Shown: piece by piece, positions 18,276-26,982 of the stretch
Numbering within the stretch: the first letter of the stretch is position 1
Layout of the letters: each line of letters begins with the position of its first letter
DNA from: Niallia sp. FSL W8-0635
GTDB lineage: Bacteria; Bacillota; Bacilli; Bacillales; Cytobacillaceae
Assembly: GCF_038007965.1 (NCBI RefSeq)
Contig: NZ_JBBOYD010000001.1
Location: 4,566,501 to 4,630,500 of the forward strand
Direction: 5' to 3'
DNA: 64,000 nucleotides
The notes under the pieces: generated by a model
Database searches by the model: none
The model's input: the letters and a program-made list of their open reading frames with translations, nothing else
Told to the model about the DNA's origin: nothing
Made by a program: the position numbers and the translations under genes

Positions 18276-19880
18276 TTACTCTTTTTCTTCATAACGGAAA
18301 TATTTAAAGTCAGCCGGTATGTTTTGGCCGCTTGTATCTTGACATTGCATTCCTACAAACGCTCCTGTAAAGAAGCCGCCACCACGAATATAATCATCCG
18401 ATAATTTCTTGGATTCAAATGTAATATCTATTTTATGCCACTCTTCTTTATTAAAAGAATATGAATAGTAATAGTTTTCCTTTTCAACTGTTACTTTTAA
18501 ATATATATATTCCGCTTCACTTGGGACACTAATTTTATTCTTTAATGGTTGAGAGAACGAGAAGTTATCATTAACCGTTAAATCAAGAATGCGTCCAAGC
18601 TCTTCATCGTATGTTACTTGCAGCGCTGTCCAATTTTCGGTGTTGTAGTAATTCACTAATCCTGCAGCTTGTTGTATGTTTTCTGGTGTAAAAACTACTG
18701 CTGTTTCTGCCTCAAACTGAAGACTTTGCCAACGTCTAGCTACATAAGATTGTGTAAACGTAGATGTTAATGATTCTTGACCAAATAAGCGTAAATGATT
18801 AGGTTTTTCTGTTAAGGAACCTAATTGTTCTGTAAATGGAATACGTAGTGTTTGAAAATTAATATTTAGCTTGTCTTGATCAAATTCATCCACAACTGGA
18901 TAAGTAGAAGGAAACTTTGTTTCAGGAATGTTTGGCGCTTCTACTTCTAGACTTCCTTCTTTTCCTCCTACTACATATGGCCAGTCTTCTTTCCATTCAA
19001 GCTTTTGAATAGCTGTTTCCCTTCCTAATGGACAGTATCCTCTTTGTTGAATAATAGAAGCATCATCTGGATGGATAGGACGTCCAGTTAAATGAGCTAA
19101 ATACCATTCACCTGTATGTGTTTGAACAATAGAAGCATGTCCACATTTTTGCAATGGATTTCTAGGGTCGTGCCAAGATGTTAAAATCGGGTTATTTGGA
19201 TGAACCTCATACGGACCTTCTATGTTTTTGGAACGGGCAATCGTTGCAGCATGCTCATACTCTGTTCCACCTTCTGCTGTTAACAAGTAATAATATTCAC
19301 CGATATGATAAAGATGTGGCGCTTCCGTTAATTTAATATCCGTACCTTTAAAAATATTTTGAGGTTTATTGATTAACTTCTTCTGCTCTGTGCAATATTC
19401 TTGCATCACAATTCCACCGAACGGGTGACGATCTATTCGTTGGTCCCACAGCATATTTAACAAATATTTCTTACCGTCCGTGTCATGGAACAAGGAGGCA
19501 TCAAATCCAGAACTATTTAATTTAACTGGCTCTCCCCAATCACCATCAACCGTTTCAGAAGTAACCAAATAGTTATGACAATCCTTCCAGGCACCATCTA
19601 CTACTTTCACATCTGTATAAATAAGCCAAAACTTTCCGTCACTATAACTTAAGCAAGGTGCCCACACACCACCAGAGTTAGGATTTCCTTTCATATCTAG
19701 TTGAGATACTCTTTGTAAAGGGTGTGCAACCAATTCCCAATTTACTAAATCCTTAGAATGATGAATTTGTACTCCTGGGAACCATTCGAAGGTCGATACT
19801 GCAATATAATAGTCTTCTCCAACTCTACAAATACTTGGATCTGGATTAAATCCTTTAAGTACTGGGTTGATAATCTTCAT
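18276..19880 (-). CDS. xynB: GH43 beta-xylosidase (XynB-like)
   Basis: This 534-residue cytoplasmic enzyme matches the GH43 beta-xylosidases of Bacillus (about 533 residues), which release xylose from imported xylo-oligosaccharides. The five-blade propeller residues are visible: general base Asp14 in NPDPS, pKa modulator Asp127 in GFDASLF, and acid Glu186 in LTEAPHLY. The second half is the beta-sandwich DUF1349-like domain that closes the active site. The ATG at 19880 is chosen because GAGGAGG lies seven bases upstream; ten extra in-frame codons before it overlap the site. It is 78 nt downstream of the xynP-like transporter, the order of xynPB in B. subtilis. Confidence 0.93.
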   Translation of the reverse strand: MKIINPVLKGFNPDPSICRVGEDYYIAVSTFEWFPGVQIHHSKDLVNWELVAHPLQRVSQLDMKGNPNSGGVWAPCLSYSDGKFWLIYTDVKVVDGAWKDCHNYLVTSETVDGDWGEPVKLNSSGFDASLFHDTDGKKYLLNMLWDQRIDRHPFGGIVMQEYCTEQKKLINKPQNIFKGTDIKLTEAPHLYHIGEYYYLLTAEGGTEYEHAATIARSKNIEGPYEVHPNNPILTSWHDPRNPLQKCGHASIVQTHTGEWYLAHLTGRPIHPDDASIIQQRGYCPLGRETAIQKLEWKEDWPYVVGGKEGSLEVEAPNIPETKFPSTYPVVDEFDQDKLNINFQTLRIPFTEQLGSLTEKPNHLRLFGQESLTSTFTQSYVARRWQSLQFEAETAVVFTPENIQQAAGLVNYYNTENWTALQVTYDEELGRILDLTVNDNFSFSQPLKNKISVPSEAEYIYLKVTVEKENYYYSYSFNKEEWHKIDITFESKKLSDDYIRGGGFFTGAFVGMQCQDTSGQNIPADFKYFRYEEKE

Positions 19881-19958
19881 CTTAACATCCTCCTCATAAC
19901 TACGCTTCAATAGAATAAGTACTTTTAATGGTTATAGATTAATCGTTTAGTAAAACTA

Positions 19959-21356
19959 TTATTTAGCCTCAAATTCTTCAATGTTATCTAAGTAAATTTT
20001 ATCTCGGTTCTCTAATTCTCTTATCATTTTGTCATATGTCTTTTCATCAAGATTATAGAAATTGATATCAACCATTGCTAATATTAAGAAAATTACCGGT
20101 ACAACAGTTGTTGTAATAAGAATTCCCATTAATGCCTCTGGAGTTTGAACTTGATTGGCAATATAGCCGAATTTGTCCAAAATTAAGCCTGGGACAATAC
20201 CGCCAAGGGCCATACCAAATTTAAAAAAGAATCCGATAATAGCATAAATCAAACCACCCATTCGTTTTCCAGTCTTATATTCCCCATATTCAATGGTTTC
20301 TGGAATAAGCGCCCACATATAGCCTCCAGCTGTAAGACTTCCTGCTGCAGCAACTAGACGGAAAATAAGAACAAGGGCCACATTGCTAGGCGGAATAACG
20401 AGCAAAGCTAAAAGGCCAACAATATTTAATAGTAATGCATAGTTTAATAGCCTCTTTTTACCAAGCGCTTTACTAATTTTAGGTAAAAACGGAAGTACTA
20501 CTAAAGCAGGCAAACTTCCAAGTAACCCATACCACTTTACTAAATCTTCTCTACCTAGATTATATGTTACATAGTAGATTCCTACAGAGTTACTAATAGA
20601 GTTAACACCAAAGATAATGATAAAGAAAATACTTAAAACTACTAATGGACGATTAATACGAAATTGCTCAAAGATATCGGTTAACTTAACTTTTTCTACC
20701 GTTTTTTGTAATACTACACGCTCTTTTGTACTCTTAAAGCAGAAAATTAATAGACAAGCGCCAATAACTCCTAAAATACTCATCGTTAACTGCCAGCCAA
20801 GCGCAGAATTTTCTGTAGTATTTCCTAGAAATGTTGATAATAACGGAACAAAAAAGGCTACTACTAATCCACCTACGTTCGCTAAAATCATTCGAACCGA
20901 TGTAATACTAACTACTTCTTGATTATTTCTTGTCATAGCAGAAGTTAATGCACCATATGGAACATTTATTGTTGTATAAACAAGTGATAAACCAACGTAA
21001 GTAATATAAGCATAGATTAATTTTCCAGCACTTGAAAAATCAGGCGTCGTAAAGCATAGAATTGCTAATATTGCAAAAGGAAAAGCACCGAATAGAAGGT
21101 ACGGTCTAAAGCGACCAAACTTTGTATTGGTTCTATCAACAATTGTTCCAATAAAAGGATCTGCAAGGGCATCAATGATACGAACTACTAAAAACATTGT
21201 ACCTGCTGCAGCTGCTGATAACCCATAAACATCGGTGTAAAAAAATAAAAGGTAGGTTGAAACTGTTGTGTAAATCAAATTACATGCAAAATCTCCTGAT
21301 GCATAGCCAAATTTCTCATTTAAACTAATTTTTTTCAAATTTTCACTTGTCATCAT
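19959..21356 (-). CDS. xynP: GPH-family xyloside:cation symporter (XynP-like)
   Basis: This 465-residue protein has twelve TM segments and belongs to the glycoside-pentoside-hexuronide family. The start EKFGYASGDFACNLIYTTVS and the loop DRTNTKFGRFRPYLL are family hallmarks. It imports sugars with sodium or protons. Its place directly before the GH43 xylosidase gene points to xylobiose or longer xylo-oligosaccharides. Two adjacent ATGs follow AGGAGGAAAG. A XylR-type operator and cre lie about 370 bp upstream of the start. Confidence 0.9.
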   Translation of the reverse strand: MMTSENLKKISLNEKFGYASGDFACNLIYTTVSTYLLFFYTDVYGLSAAAAGTMFLVVRIIDALADPFIGTIVDRTNTKFGRFRPYLLFGAFPFAILAILCFTTPDFSSAGKLIYAYITYVGLSLVYTTINVPYGALTSAMTRNNQEVVSITSVRMILANVGGLVVAFFVPLLSTFLGNTTENSALGWQLTMSILGVIGACLLIFCFKSTKERVVLQKTVEKVKLTDIFEQFRINRPLVVLSIFFIIIFGVNSISNSVGIYYVTYNLGREDLVKWYGLLGSLPALVVLPFLPKISKALGKKRLLNYALLLNIVGLLALLVIPPSNVALVLIFRLVAAAGSLTAGGYMWALIPETIEYGEYKTGKRMGGLIYAIIGFFFKFGMALGGIVPGLILDKFGYIANQVQTPEALMGILITTTVVPVIFLILAMVDINFYNLDEKTYDKMIRELENRDKIYLDNIEEFEAK

Positions 21357-21725
21357 CTTTCCTCCTTTAAAAGCCTCCTGCCAATGCTACCTAACTCCAA
21401 AAAGAAGTTCTTTATCTAGTTAGTTGCTTTTAAAGCATCTTAAGAGTTTCTTGTATCTTATTATCTTTTCTTTCATGCATACTAGTTTCTACTTGGTCAC
21501 ATTGGAACCGTTTCCACTTTGGATAATAAATAGCCCTTTGCCATATATCCGTTCCTTCACCAGTATAAATACTGATTCTGTCTAACTTACCTGACTCTTG
21601 TTAGATCACAGAAAGATCTCAAGTAGACTAATCAAATTTTTCCTATCCATAATTTGTGTAAACCTAAATTCACCTCGCATTTCCTCTTTGATGAGCTAAC
21701 AGGAACAAATTATTTTTTTAACCAG
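21357..21725 (-). other. Long leader region of the xynPB operon
   Basis: The putative promoter lies near 21750, yet xynP starts at 21356, leaving about 370 nt of leader. Within it are a perfect match to the cre consensus (21503-21516, TGGAACCGTTTCCA) and a 56-codon open frame without a start (21430-21600, minus strand), listed separately. No known riboswitch pattern was seen. Confidence 0.5.
21430..21600 (-). pseudogene. Protein-like open frame without start codon, possible gene remnant
   Basis: The frame runs 56 codons between stops and no ATG, GTG or TTG opens it. It ends at TAA (21430-21432). The translation has the look of real protein, for example DIWQRAIYYPKWKRF and DQVETSMHERKDNK. Four W residues or aromatic clusters in such a short stretch are unlikely from random AT-rich DNA. 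The family is not recognised. It is probably the 3' end of a deleted gene now lying in the xynP leader. Confidence 0.4.
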
Positions 21726-21778
21726 TTAGTTTGTTCGTCGTATAAACTAAGTTAAACCTTTTTGTAAGCGTTTGTCAA
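21726..21778 (-). promoter_or_regulatory. xynP promoter with XylR-type operator and cre
   Basis: At 21726-21750 a 25-bp element starts TTAGTTTGTT and ends AAACTAA, matching the B. subtilis xylO operator in length and in both arms. Just upstream a minus-strand -35 TTGACA (21773-21778) overlaps a cre-like site (21763-21776, TGTAAGCGTTTGTC on the plus strand). A weak -10 lies 17 nt further. Xylose-inducible release of XylR plus CcpA repression is the expected control; xylR itself is not in the window. Confidence 0.8.
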
Positions 21779-21885
21779 TCATTTCACACAAATTACATAA
21801 AATTTGGGCTAATTCTATTAAGCTTATATTTAAATTTTTCACGTAGACCTTATCAATCATTTTGGCTTTTTGACAGATATTTTTC

Positions 21886-21920
21886 AAAAAAAAAGAACTT
21901 CCATTTTTCAATGAAAGTCC
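21886..21920 (-). terminator. Strong terminator downstream of the small Cys-rich ORF and mqo
   Basis: A 10-bp stem (21895-21904 with 21911-21920, two wobble pairs) is followed on the minus strand by T9. Confidence 0.9.
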
Positions 21921-21934
21921 TGATTATCTTATAT

Positions 21935-22015
21935 TTAATGCCGGCAAAAACAAAAACAGCGAGCTCTTTCTGGATCAGCCTTTTTCAAAGCTATAAATGC
22001 TATTAATTTTAACAT
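21935..22015 (-). CDS. Possible 26-residue Cys-rich small protein
   Basis: The ORF reads MLKLIAFIALKK, then ADPERARCFCFCRH and TAA. It has a short hydrophobic helix followed by a basic tail with a CxCxC cluster and His, a plausible metal-binding or redox tail. It lies 60 nt after mqo in the same direction and 14 nt before a strong terminator, as a true last gene would. Its ribosome binding site is weak (GAGCGG close by, GGAGAG 21 nt away), so translation might be coupled or absent. The family is not recognised with certainty. A Cys-codon leader peptide is another reading, but no cysteine genes follow. Confidence 0.45.
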   Translation of the reverse strand: MLKLIAFIALKKADPERARCFCFCRH

Positions 22016-22075
22016 AGCCGCTCAAAAAAATTTTTTTCTCTCCTACTTTTGCTCTCTTCATTTCCATTCCAGCAT

Positions 22076-23578
22076 TTAGTTATAAATGGCTTTTTTCTCA
22101 CTTAAACCAAGTGTCTGTGCAGTTAATGTATGAACTTCATGCAAAAGCTCTGGATTTTCCTTCAAAGAAACTCCATATGATGGAATCATTTCTTTTAATT
22201 TTGATTCCCATGCTGGAAGTTGTTCCGGAAAACATTTTCGAATAACTTCCAGCATTACATGAACAGCAGTTGATGCTCCAGGTGAAGCCCCAAGCAATGC
22301 TGCAATAGAACCATCAGCAGCAGTTACAACTTCTGTTCCAAATTGAAGTGTTCCTTTGCCTCCAGCTTCTGTATCTTTGATAACCTGCACACGCTGTCCA
22401 GCCACAACAAGTTCCCAATCTTCTGCTTTAGCATTCGGAATAAATTCACGTAACTCTTCTATCCGCTTCTCTTTGGATAACATAAGCTGCTGAATTAAAT
22501 AGCTTGTTAAAGACATATTTTTGGCACCTGCTGCTAACATAGTGAACAAGTTATCTGGTTTGACAGATGTAATTAAGTCAAACATCGAGCCTGTTTTTAA
22601 GAATTTTGGCGAGAAGCCAGCGAAAGGACCAAATAGTAAAGACTTTTTATTGTCAATAAAACGTGTATCTAAATGGGGAACAGACATTGGCGGCGCTCCA
22701 ACCTTTGCTTTCCCATATACTTTTGCATGATGCTTTGCAACAATTTCTGGATTTTTACATACTAAAAATATACCACTTACAGGGAATCCGCCCATATGCT
22801 TCCCTTCAGGAATACCAGATTTCTGCAGTAAATGCAGACTACCACCTCCGCCTCCAATAAAGACAAATTTAGCAGAATGAGTTTCTGTAGCACCACTATC
22901 CAGATTTTGTACTTTCACATCCCACAAGCCATCTGATGTACGTTTTAAATCATTTACACTATGCTTGTAGTTAATTCTCACATCTTTCTGCGCTAAATCA
23001 GCAAACAATAGTCGCGTTAATGCGCCAAAATTTACATCTGTGCCTGAATCAATCTTCGTTGCCGCAATCGGCTCCTTTGAATCACGATTCTGCATAATAA
23101 GAGGTATCCACTCTTTCAGTTTTTCTGGGTCCTTTGAAAATTCCATTCCTTCAAATAATGGATTACTTACCATTGCTTCAAACCGCTTCTGTAAAAACGC
23201 TACATTCTTTTCCCCTAATACTAAACTCATATGAGGTAATGGCATAATAAAGTCATCTGGATTATGTATTACTTGATTATTTACAAGATAAGACCAAAAT
23301 TGCAAGGAAACTTGAAACTGTTCGTTAATTTCTAACGCCTTTTTAATGTCTACAGAGCCATCTGGTTTTTCCACTGTGTAGTTTAGCTCACAAAGTGCTG
23401 CATGCCCTGTTCCCGCATTATTCCATTCATTGGAGCTTTCTTCTCCTGCGCTTGCTAATTTTTCAAATACTGTAATTTTTAAATCCGGGTTTAATTCTTT
23501 TAATAGCATCCCTAGCGTTGCACTCATAATCCCTGCACCAATTAAAATAACGTCTGTTTTCGTTTCTTTTCTGCTCAT
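22076..23578 (-). CDS. mqo: Malate:quinone oxidoreductase
   Basis: This 500-residue FAD enzyme oxidises malate to oxaloacetate at the membrane and feeds electrons to quinone. It shows the N-terminal dinucleotide-binding motif [20 protein letters not shown], then [20 protein letters not shown], the Mqo signature, and [20 protein letters not shown]. The C-terminal half has [16 protein letters not shown] and [12 protein letters not shown]. Length matches the family. AAGGAAGG precedes the ATG. The gene is probably expressed alone with the tiny ORF after it. Confidence 0.97.
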   Translation of the reverse strand: MSRKETKTDVILIGAGIMSATLGMLLKELNPDLKITVFEKLASAGEESSNEWNNAGTGHAALCELNYTVEKPDGSVDIKKALEINEQFQVSLQFWSYLVNNQVIHNPDDFIMPLPHMSLVLGEKNVAFLQKRFEAMVSNPLFEGMEFSKDPEKLKEWIPLIMQNRDSKEPIAATKIDSGTDVNFGALTRLLFADLAQKDVRINYKHSVNDLKRTSDGLWDVKVQNLDSGATETHSAKFVFIGGGGGSLHLLQKSGIPEGKHMGGFPVSGIFLVCKNPEIVAKHHAKVYGKAKVGAPPMSVPHLDTRFIDNKKSLLFGPFAGFSPKFLKTGSMFDLITSVKPDNLFTMLAAGAKNMSLTSYLIQQLMLSKEKRIEELREFIPNAKAEDWELVVAGQRVQVIKDTEAGGKGTLQFGTEVVTAADGSIAALLGASPGASTAVHVMLEVIRKCFPEQLPAWESKLKEMIPSYGVSLKENPELLHEVHTLTAQTLGLSEKKAIYN

Positions 23579-23870
23579 TTTAACCTTCCTTATACTCTTA
23601 GATTTTCAGAAAAAATGTAAGCGTTCCCTTTTTAATGCAATTAAACTTGTCATACATCATTTCTGTCTCAAGCATTACTTGGTTAAAGCTTCGTTTATTT
23701 TCAAAAAATTTTAAATAGTTATCTTTTATTATACGATAGTTATTCATTTTTTTAAAGCCAGAAATGAACAAGAATTGTCCCAAAAAAAGAAGCCCTACCC
23801 TAGCAAAAAACTGGGATAAGGCATTGATATGCAATTTATCAATAAAATATGACTTCCATCAACCTTGTAT
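23579..23870 (-). other. Intergenic stretch between metQ and mqo
   Basis: It holds the metQ-operon terminator (23782-23822) and must contain the mqo promoter. A 78-codon open frame crosses the terminator, lacks a ribosome binding site and is low-complexity, so it is not called a gene. Confidence 0.5.
23782..23822 (-). terminator. Terminator of the metNIQ-type operon
   Basis: A 9-bp stem with wobble pairs (23792-23800 with 23813-23822) is followed on the minus strand by TTCTTTTTTT. Confidence 0.75.
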
Positions 23871-24698
23871 TTAAAATGCAGGGATTGCTGTTTCCGCATA
23901 TTTTTCTTCTAAAAATTTACGAACCTCTGGGCTTGTCATAGCTTCTGCTAGCTTTTGAATTGGTTCCCAATCTGCATTATCCTTACGAGCTACTAATGTA
24001 ATCGCAAAGTCATTTTCTACTCCCTCTGTTAGCAATGCATCGCTTTTTGGTGTTAAGCCAAGCGGTGATGCATAAGCTGGTGTCATCACAACTAGATCAG
24101 CGTCATCATACATTCTCGCAAGCATTAATAAATCAACTTCCTCAAACTTTAAGTTTTTCGGATTTTCTACAATATCAGCTTTTGTATAATAAGGACCTGT
24201 TTTCTCTTTTAAGGTAATCACATCATGTTGTGCTAATAATGCTAAAGAACGGTCAATATTGGAAACATCATTTGCAATCGCAATTACCGCATCCTCTGGC
24301 ACTTTATCCATAGAATCATATTCTTTTGAATATACACCATAGTTTGCAAAATAGATTGCTTTAACAGGGACTAGCTCTGCATCATTACTGCGGTTGAATT
24401 CCTCCATATACGGAACGTGTTGGAAAAAGTTTGCATCTACTTCACCTGCTGCAAGAGCAGTATTTGGTTGCACATTATCACTTAATACAACCATATCCAG
24501 ATTGATGCCTTCCTCTGCTAATGTCGGTTTAACAAGTTCAAGAATTTCAGTCATTGGAGGAATTAAGGAAGCAACCTTCAATGTTACTTCTTCTTTCTCT
24601 TTATTTTGCTCATCCTTTTGGTCAGTTTCAGTATTGTCTTTTCCACAACCTGCCAAAATAAATAAACCTATCATCATTAAAAATAGAATTTTCTTCAT
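23871..24698 (-). CDS. metQ: MetQ/NlpA-family substrate-binding lipoprotein
   Basis: This 275-residue protein has a lipoprotein signal with lipobox FILAGC. It continues with the NlpA-family pattern: LKVASLIPPMTEILELVKPTL, VDANFFQHVPYMEEFN, ADIVENPKNLKFEEVD and the C-terminal VRKFLEEKYAETAIPAF. Family members bind methionine or related amino acids. The ATG at 24698 follows AGGAGATAAACGA; the upstream in-frame ATG directly abuts the metI stop. The operon order is metN-metI-metQ. No S-box lies upstream, so the exact substrate is open. Confidence 0.9.
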   Translation of the reverse strand: MKKILFLMMIGLFILAGCGKDNTETDQKDEQNKEKEEVTLKVASLIPPMTEILELVKPTLAEEGINLDMVVLSDNVQPNTALAAGEVDANFFQHVPYMEEFNRSNDAELVPVKAIYFANYGVYSKEYDSMDKVPEDAVIAIANDVSNIDRSLALLAQHDVITLKEKTGPYYTKADIVENPKNLKFEEVDLLMLARMYDDADLVVMTPAYASPLGLTPKSDALLTEGVENDFAITLVARKDNADWEPIQKLAEAMTSPEVRKFLEEKYAETAIPAF

Positions 24699-24716
24699 TC
24701 GTTTATCTCCTATCAT

Positions 24717-25379
24717 TTACCTTTTATCAAGTATTTTTGCAATGGCTGTACCAGTAAATTGTATAGCCTGTACTAATATTACCATAATAATGATCATATA
24801 AATCATTAAGTCTGTTTTAAATTGTTGATACCCATAGCGAATGGCAAAATCTCCAATACCACCGCCTCCAACGACTCCCATGATGGTCGAATAAGAAATA
24901 AAGCTAATAATCGATGTTGTTAAGCCTAATACAAGTCCAGAACGAGCTTCCACATAAAGAAATTTAAAGATTACTTCTTTTACAGATGCGCCCATTGAAA
25001 TGGCTGCTTCTATTACACCCTTCGGCACTTCCAATAAAGATTGCTCAACTAATCGAGAATAGTGGGCAATGGCGATAATGGATAATGGAACAGTCGCAGC
25101 AGCTGTACCAATCGCAGTTCCTATAAGAATTCTTGTAAACGGAATTAAAAAGACAACCAATAGTAAAAATGGAAACGAACGAATAATATTTACTACTAAA
25201 TTCAACGTAGAAAAAAGAAATGGGTTCTCCAACATTTTTCCCTTTCTGGATAAGAAAAGCAATGTACCAACTGGAAGCCCAATTATAACGGCTGCTAGAA
25301 TAGACATACCTACCATAATAAAGGTTTGACCAATGGATTGCCAAATTTCCATTCTATATTGAACTAATATCTCAGGCAT
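24717..25379 (-). CDS. metI: MetI-type ABC transporter permease
   Basis: This 220-residue membrane protein has five TM segments. It carries the methionine-permease pattern SIGQTFIMVGMSILAAVIIGLPVG and the EAA loop VEQSLLEVPKGVIEAAISMG, which docks on the ATPase. The ATG at 25379 overlaps the end of metN by a few bases; an in-frame ATG five codons earlier is equally open. The closing segment SYSTIMGVVGGGGIGDFAIRYGYQQF is typical of the family. It forms the membrane channel of the MetNIQ-like importer. Confidence 0.92.
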   Translation of the reverse strand: MPEILVQYRMEIWQSIGQTFIMVGMSILAAVIIGLPVGTLLFLSRKGKMLENPFLFSTLNLVVNIIRSFPFLLLVVFLIPFTRILIGTAIGTAAATVPLSIIAIAHYSRLVEQSLLEVPKGVIEAAISMGASVKEVIFKFLYVEARSGLVLGLTTSIISFISYSTIMGVVGGGGIGDFAIRYGYQQFKTDLMIYMIIIMVILVQAIQFTGTAIAKILDKR

Positions 25380-26121
25380 GGTATACTTCACCATCCTTTT
25401 TCAGCTGTTCAACCAATTTTTTAGAAGTATTATTTATTTGCTGTATTCCTTTTGGTTCGATTGCCACTGTATCATAAATTCCACCGTCTTCCATCACCGT
25501 TACGCGATTGCATATACTTTTAATTACTTCCATCTCATGGCTGACGATTACAATCGTTACGCCTAGACGTTTATTCACATCCTCTAATACATGTAAAATT
25601 TCAGCTGTTGTTTTCGGATCAAGTGAAGAGGTTGGTTCATCACATAATAAAACTTGCGGATTATTGGCAATAGCTCTTGCAATAGCAACACGCTGCTTTT
25701 GTCCCCCACTCAATTGGGCTGGATATTTGTCCATGAAGCTTTCCAATCCTACAAATTGAAGACACTCTAGCACCCGGTTTTTCCTGTCTTTCCTAGGATA
25801 GTTAGCAAGCTCCAAAGAAACTGCAACATTCTCATAAACCGTCTTATTAGCTACAAGATTAAAATGCTGAAAAATCATTCCAATGGATTGGCGAGCTTGA
25901 CGAAGTTGTTTATAGCTTAAGCTAGTCAGCACTTTTCCATCCACTTCCACTTCTCCATCATCAGGTACCTCTAATAAATTCATGAGCCGAAGCAGCGTTG
26001 ATTTACCAGCACCACTCGCACCAATTATCCCAAAGATTTCACCCTTATGTATCGCTAAAGAAATAGACTTAATAACTTGGTAATGAGCAAAACTTTTACT
26101 AACATTACGTAATTGAATCAT
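25372..26121 (-). CDS. metN: MetN-like ABC ATPase lacking the C-terminal regulatory domain
   Basis: This 249-residue ATPase has Walker A GASGAGKST, signature [14 protein letters not shown], Walker B VLLCDEPTSSLD and switch His in VSHEM. The ATG at 26121 is preceded by AAAGGGGG. Standard MetN proteins are about 340 residues and end in an NIL (ACT-like) domain that senses methionine; this one stops soon after the nucleotide-binding domain. The transporter would then lack substrate trans-inhibition or be regulated otherwise. It is the first gene of the operon. Confidence 0.9.
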   Translation of the reverse strand: MIQLRNVSKSFAHYQVIKSISLAIHKGEIFGIIGASGAGKSTLLRLMNLLEVPDDGEVEVDGKVLTSLSYKQLRQARQSIGMIFQHFNLVANKTVYENVAVSLELANYPRKDRKNRVLECLQFVGLESFMDKYPAQLSGGQKQRVAIARAIANNPQVLLCDEPTSSLDPKTTAEILHVLEDVNKRLGVTIVIVSHEMEVIKSICNRVTVMEDGGIYDTVAIEPKGIQQINNTSKKLVEQLKKDGEVYHA

Positions 26122-26213
26122 ATCAAAAACCCCCTTTACCATTTGAAGGGTAATTACAACCTTTTCATTATAGCGAAATATTCCTACAATGTCATTCTGA
26201 ATGCCCATTAGGG

Positions 26214-26241
26214 GAAACAGAGGGACGGTTCTTATGAGGAC
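26214..26241. repeat. REP-like element, half copy (R1)
   Basis: It contains GAAACAGAGGGACGGTTCT and GAGGAC, the left arm of the repeat family found seven times between 26 and 40 kb. The right arm is missing. It lies directly against the stop codon of the LysE gene. Confidence 0.8.
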
Positions 26242-26856
26242 TTATAAGTGAAATAGATTCATGCCCAAATATAGAGCCATCCCCCAAATAATTAGTGCTG
26301 ATAGTTGGTTAATGCGTTTTAACAGCTTGCCGTGGTTGTCAATTTGTCCCAACTTTTGCCCCACAATAACAAGGAGACAAAACCATATCCATGAAACACT
26401 CATGCAAGCTATTGCAAAAATCATTTTTCCCTCCCCTGTATACGCAAGAGAACTTGTACCAATAACACCAATTGTATCAAGAATAGCATGTGGATTTAAT
26501 AAAGAAACAGATGCAGCAAAGGTAATTTGGTGCTTTGGTGAAAAACGTACTTGCTCTTGCTTGATCCCTCCTTCAGAAGCACTCTTCCACATAACCCATC
26601 CCATATAGCCTAAGAAAAAGAAGCCAATAATAAAAAGAAGCACCTTCACCCATTCGAAGGTGAAAACGACGACAGACACACCAGCCACCGCCAAATAAAT
26701 AAGTAAGCTATCACAAATACTTGCTGTCACAATAGCGGGCAGCGCATGAAGAAACTTTTTATGGGTTGCCCCTTGATTAAATAGAAATATATTTTGAACA
26801 CCTAAAGGTATTATTAACCCAAATGCTAATACCATGCCATGTAATAATGGTTCCAT
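26242..26856 (-). CDS. LysE/ArgO-family amino-acid exporter
   Basis: This 204-residue membrane protein has six TM segments. It begins MEPLLHGMVLAFGLIIPLGV and QNIFLFNQGA, the LysE/ArgO N-terminus with the conserved G-x-x-x-P-G-type motif. Later, SLLNPHAILDTIGVIG carries the family NPxAxLD motif. It should export basic amino acids or analogues. The start at 26856 is chosen because GGAGG lies seven bases before; upstream codons overlap the site. The divergently read MocR-type regulator 126 bp away is its likely controller, as with many transporter-MocR pairs. Confidence 0.9.
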   Translation of the reverse strand: MEPLLHGMVLAFGLIIPLGVQNIFLFNQGATHKKFLHALPAIVTASICDSLLIYLAVAGVSVVVFTFEWVKVLLFIIGFFFLGYMGWVMWKSASEGGIKQEQVRFSPKHQITFAASVSLLNPHAILDTIGVIGTSSLAYTGEGKMIFAIACMSVSWIWFCLLVIVGQKLGQIDNHGKLLKRINQLSALIIWGMALYLGMNLFHL

Positions 26857-26909
26857 CTTCATTCCTCCATTTCTTACCCTTAGCATAACGAAGAAGAAGA
26901 TTTCTGTCT

Positions 26910-26943
26910 CCAACCAATTGGATGGTCACAAACCCAACCATTT
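26910..26943. promoter_or_regulatory. Direct repeats in the lysE-MocR intergenic region
   Basis: CCAACCAATT (26910-26919) and CCAACCATTT (26934-26943) are spaced 24 bp in the same orientation, with a CCAATTGG palindrome at the first copy. MocR/PdxR regulators often bind direct repeats between divergent genes, so this is a candidate operator. Confidence 0.45.
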
Positions 26944-26982
26944 TGATAAAATAGAAGAAAGTATACATAGAGGAGACATTTT

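Noticed and set aside
21935..22015. Cys-rich ORF as a cysteine attenuator leader peptide
   Set aside because: A terminator follows, but the next genes are for xyloside use, so a cysteine signal has no fitting target. It is kept as a possible small protein only.
23598..23834. 78-codon open frame between metQ and mqo
   Set aside because: It has no ribosome binding site, crosses the metQ terminator and its translation is low-complexity; treated as intergenic.
26121..26241. S-box (SAM riboswitch) before metN
   Set aside because: The gap to the next gene is about 120 nt and none of the S-box core motifs were found.
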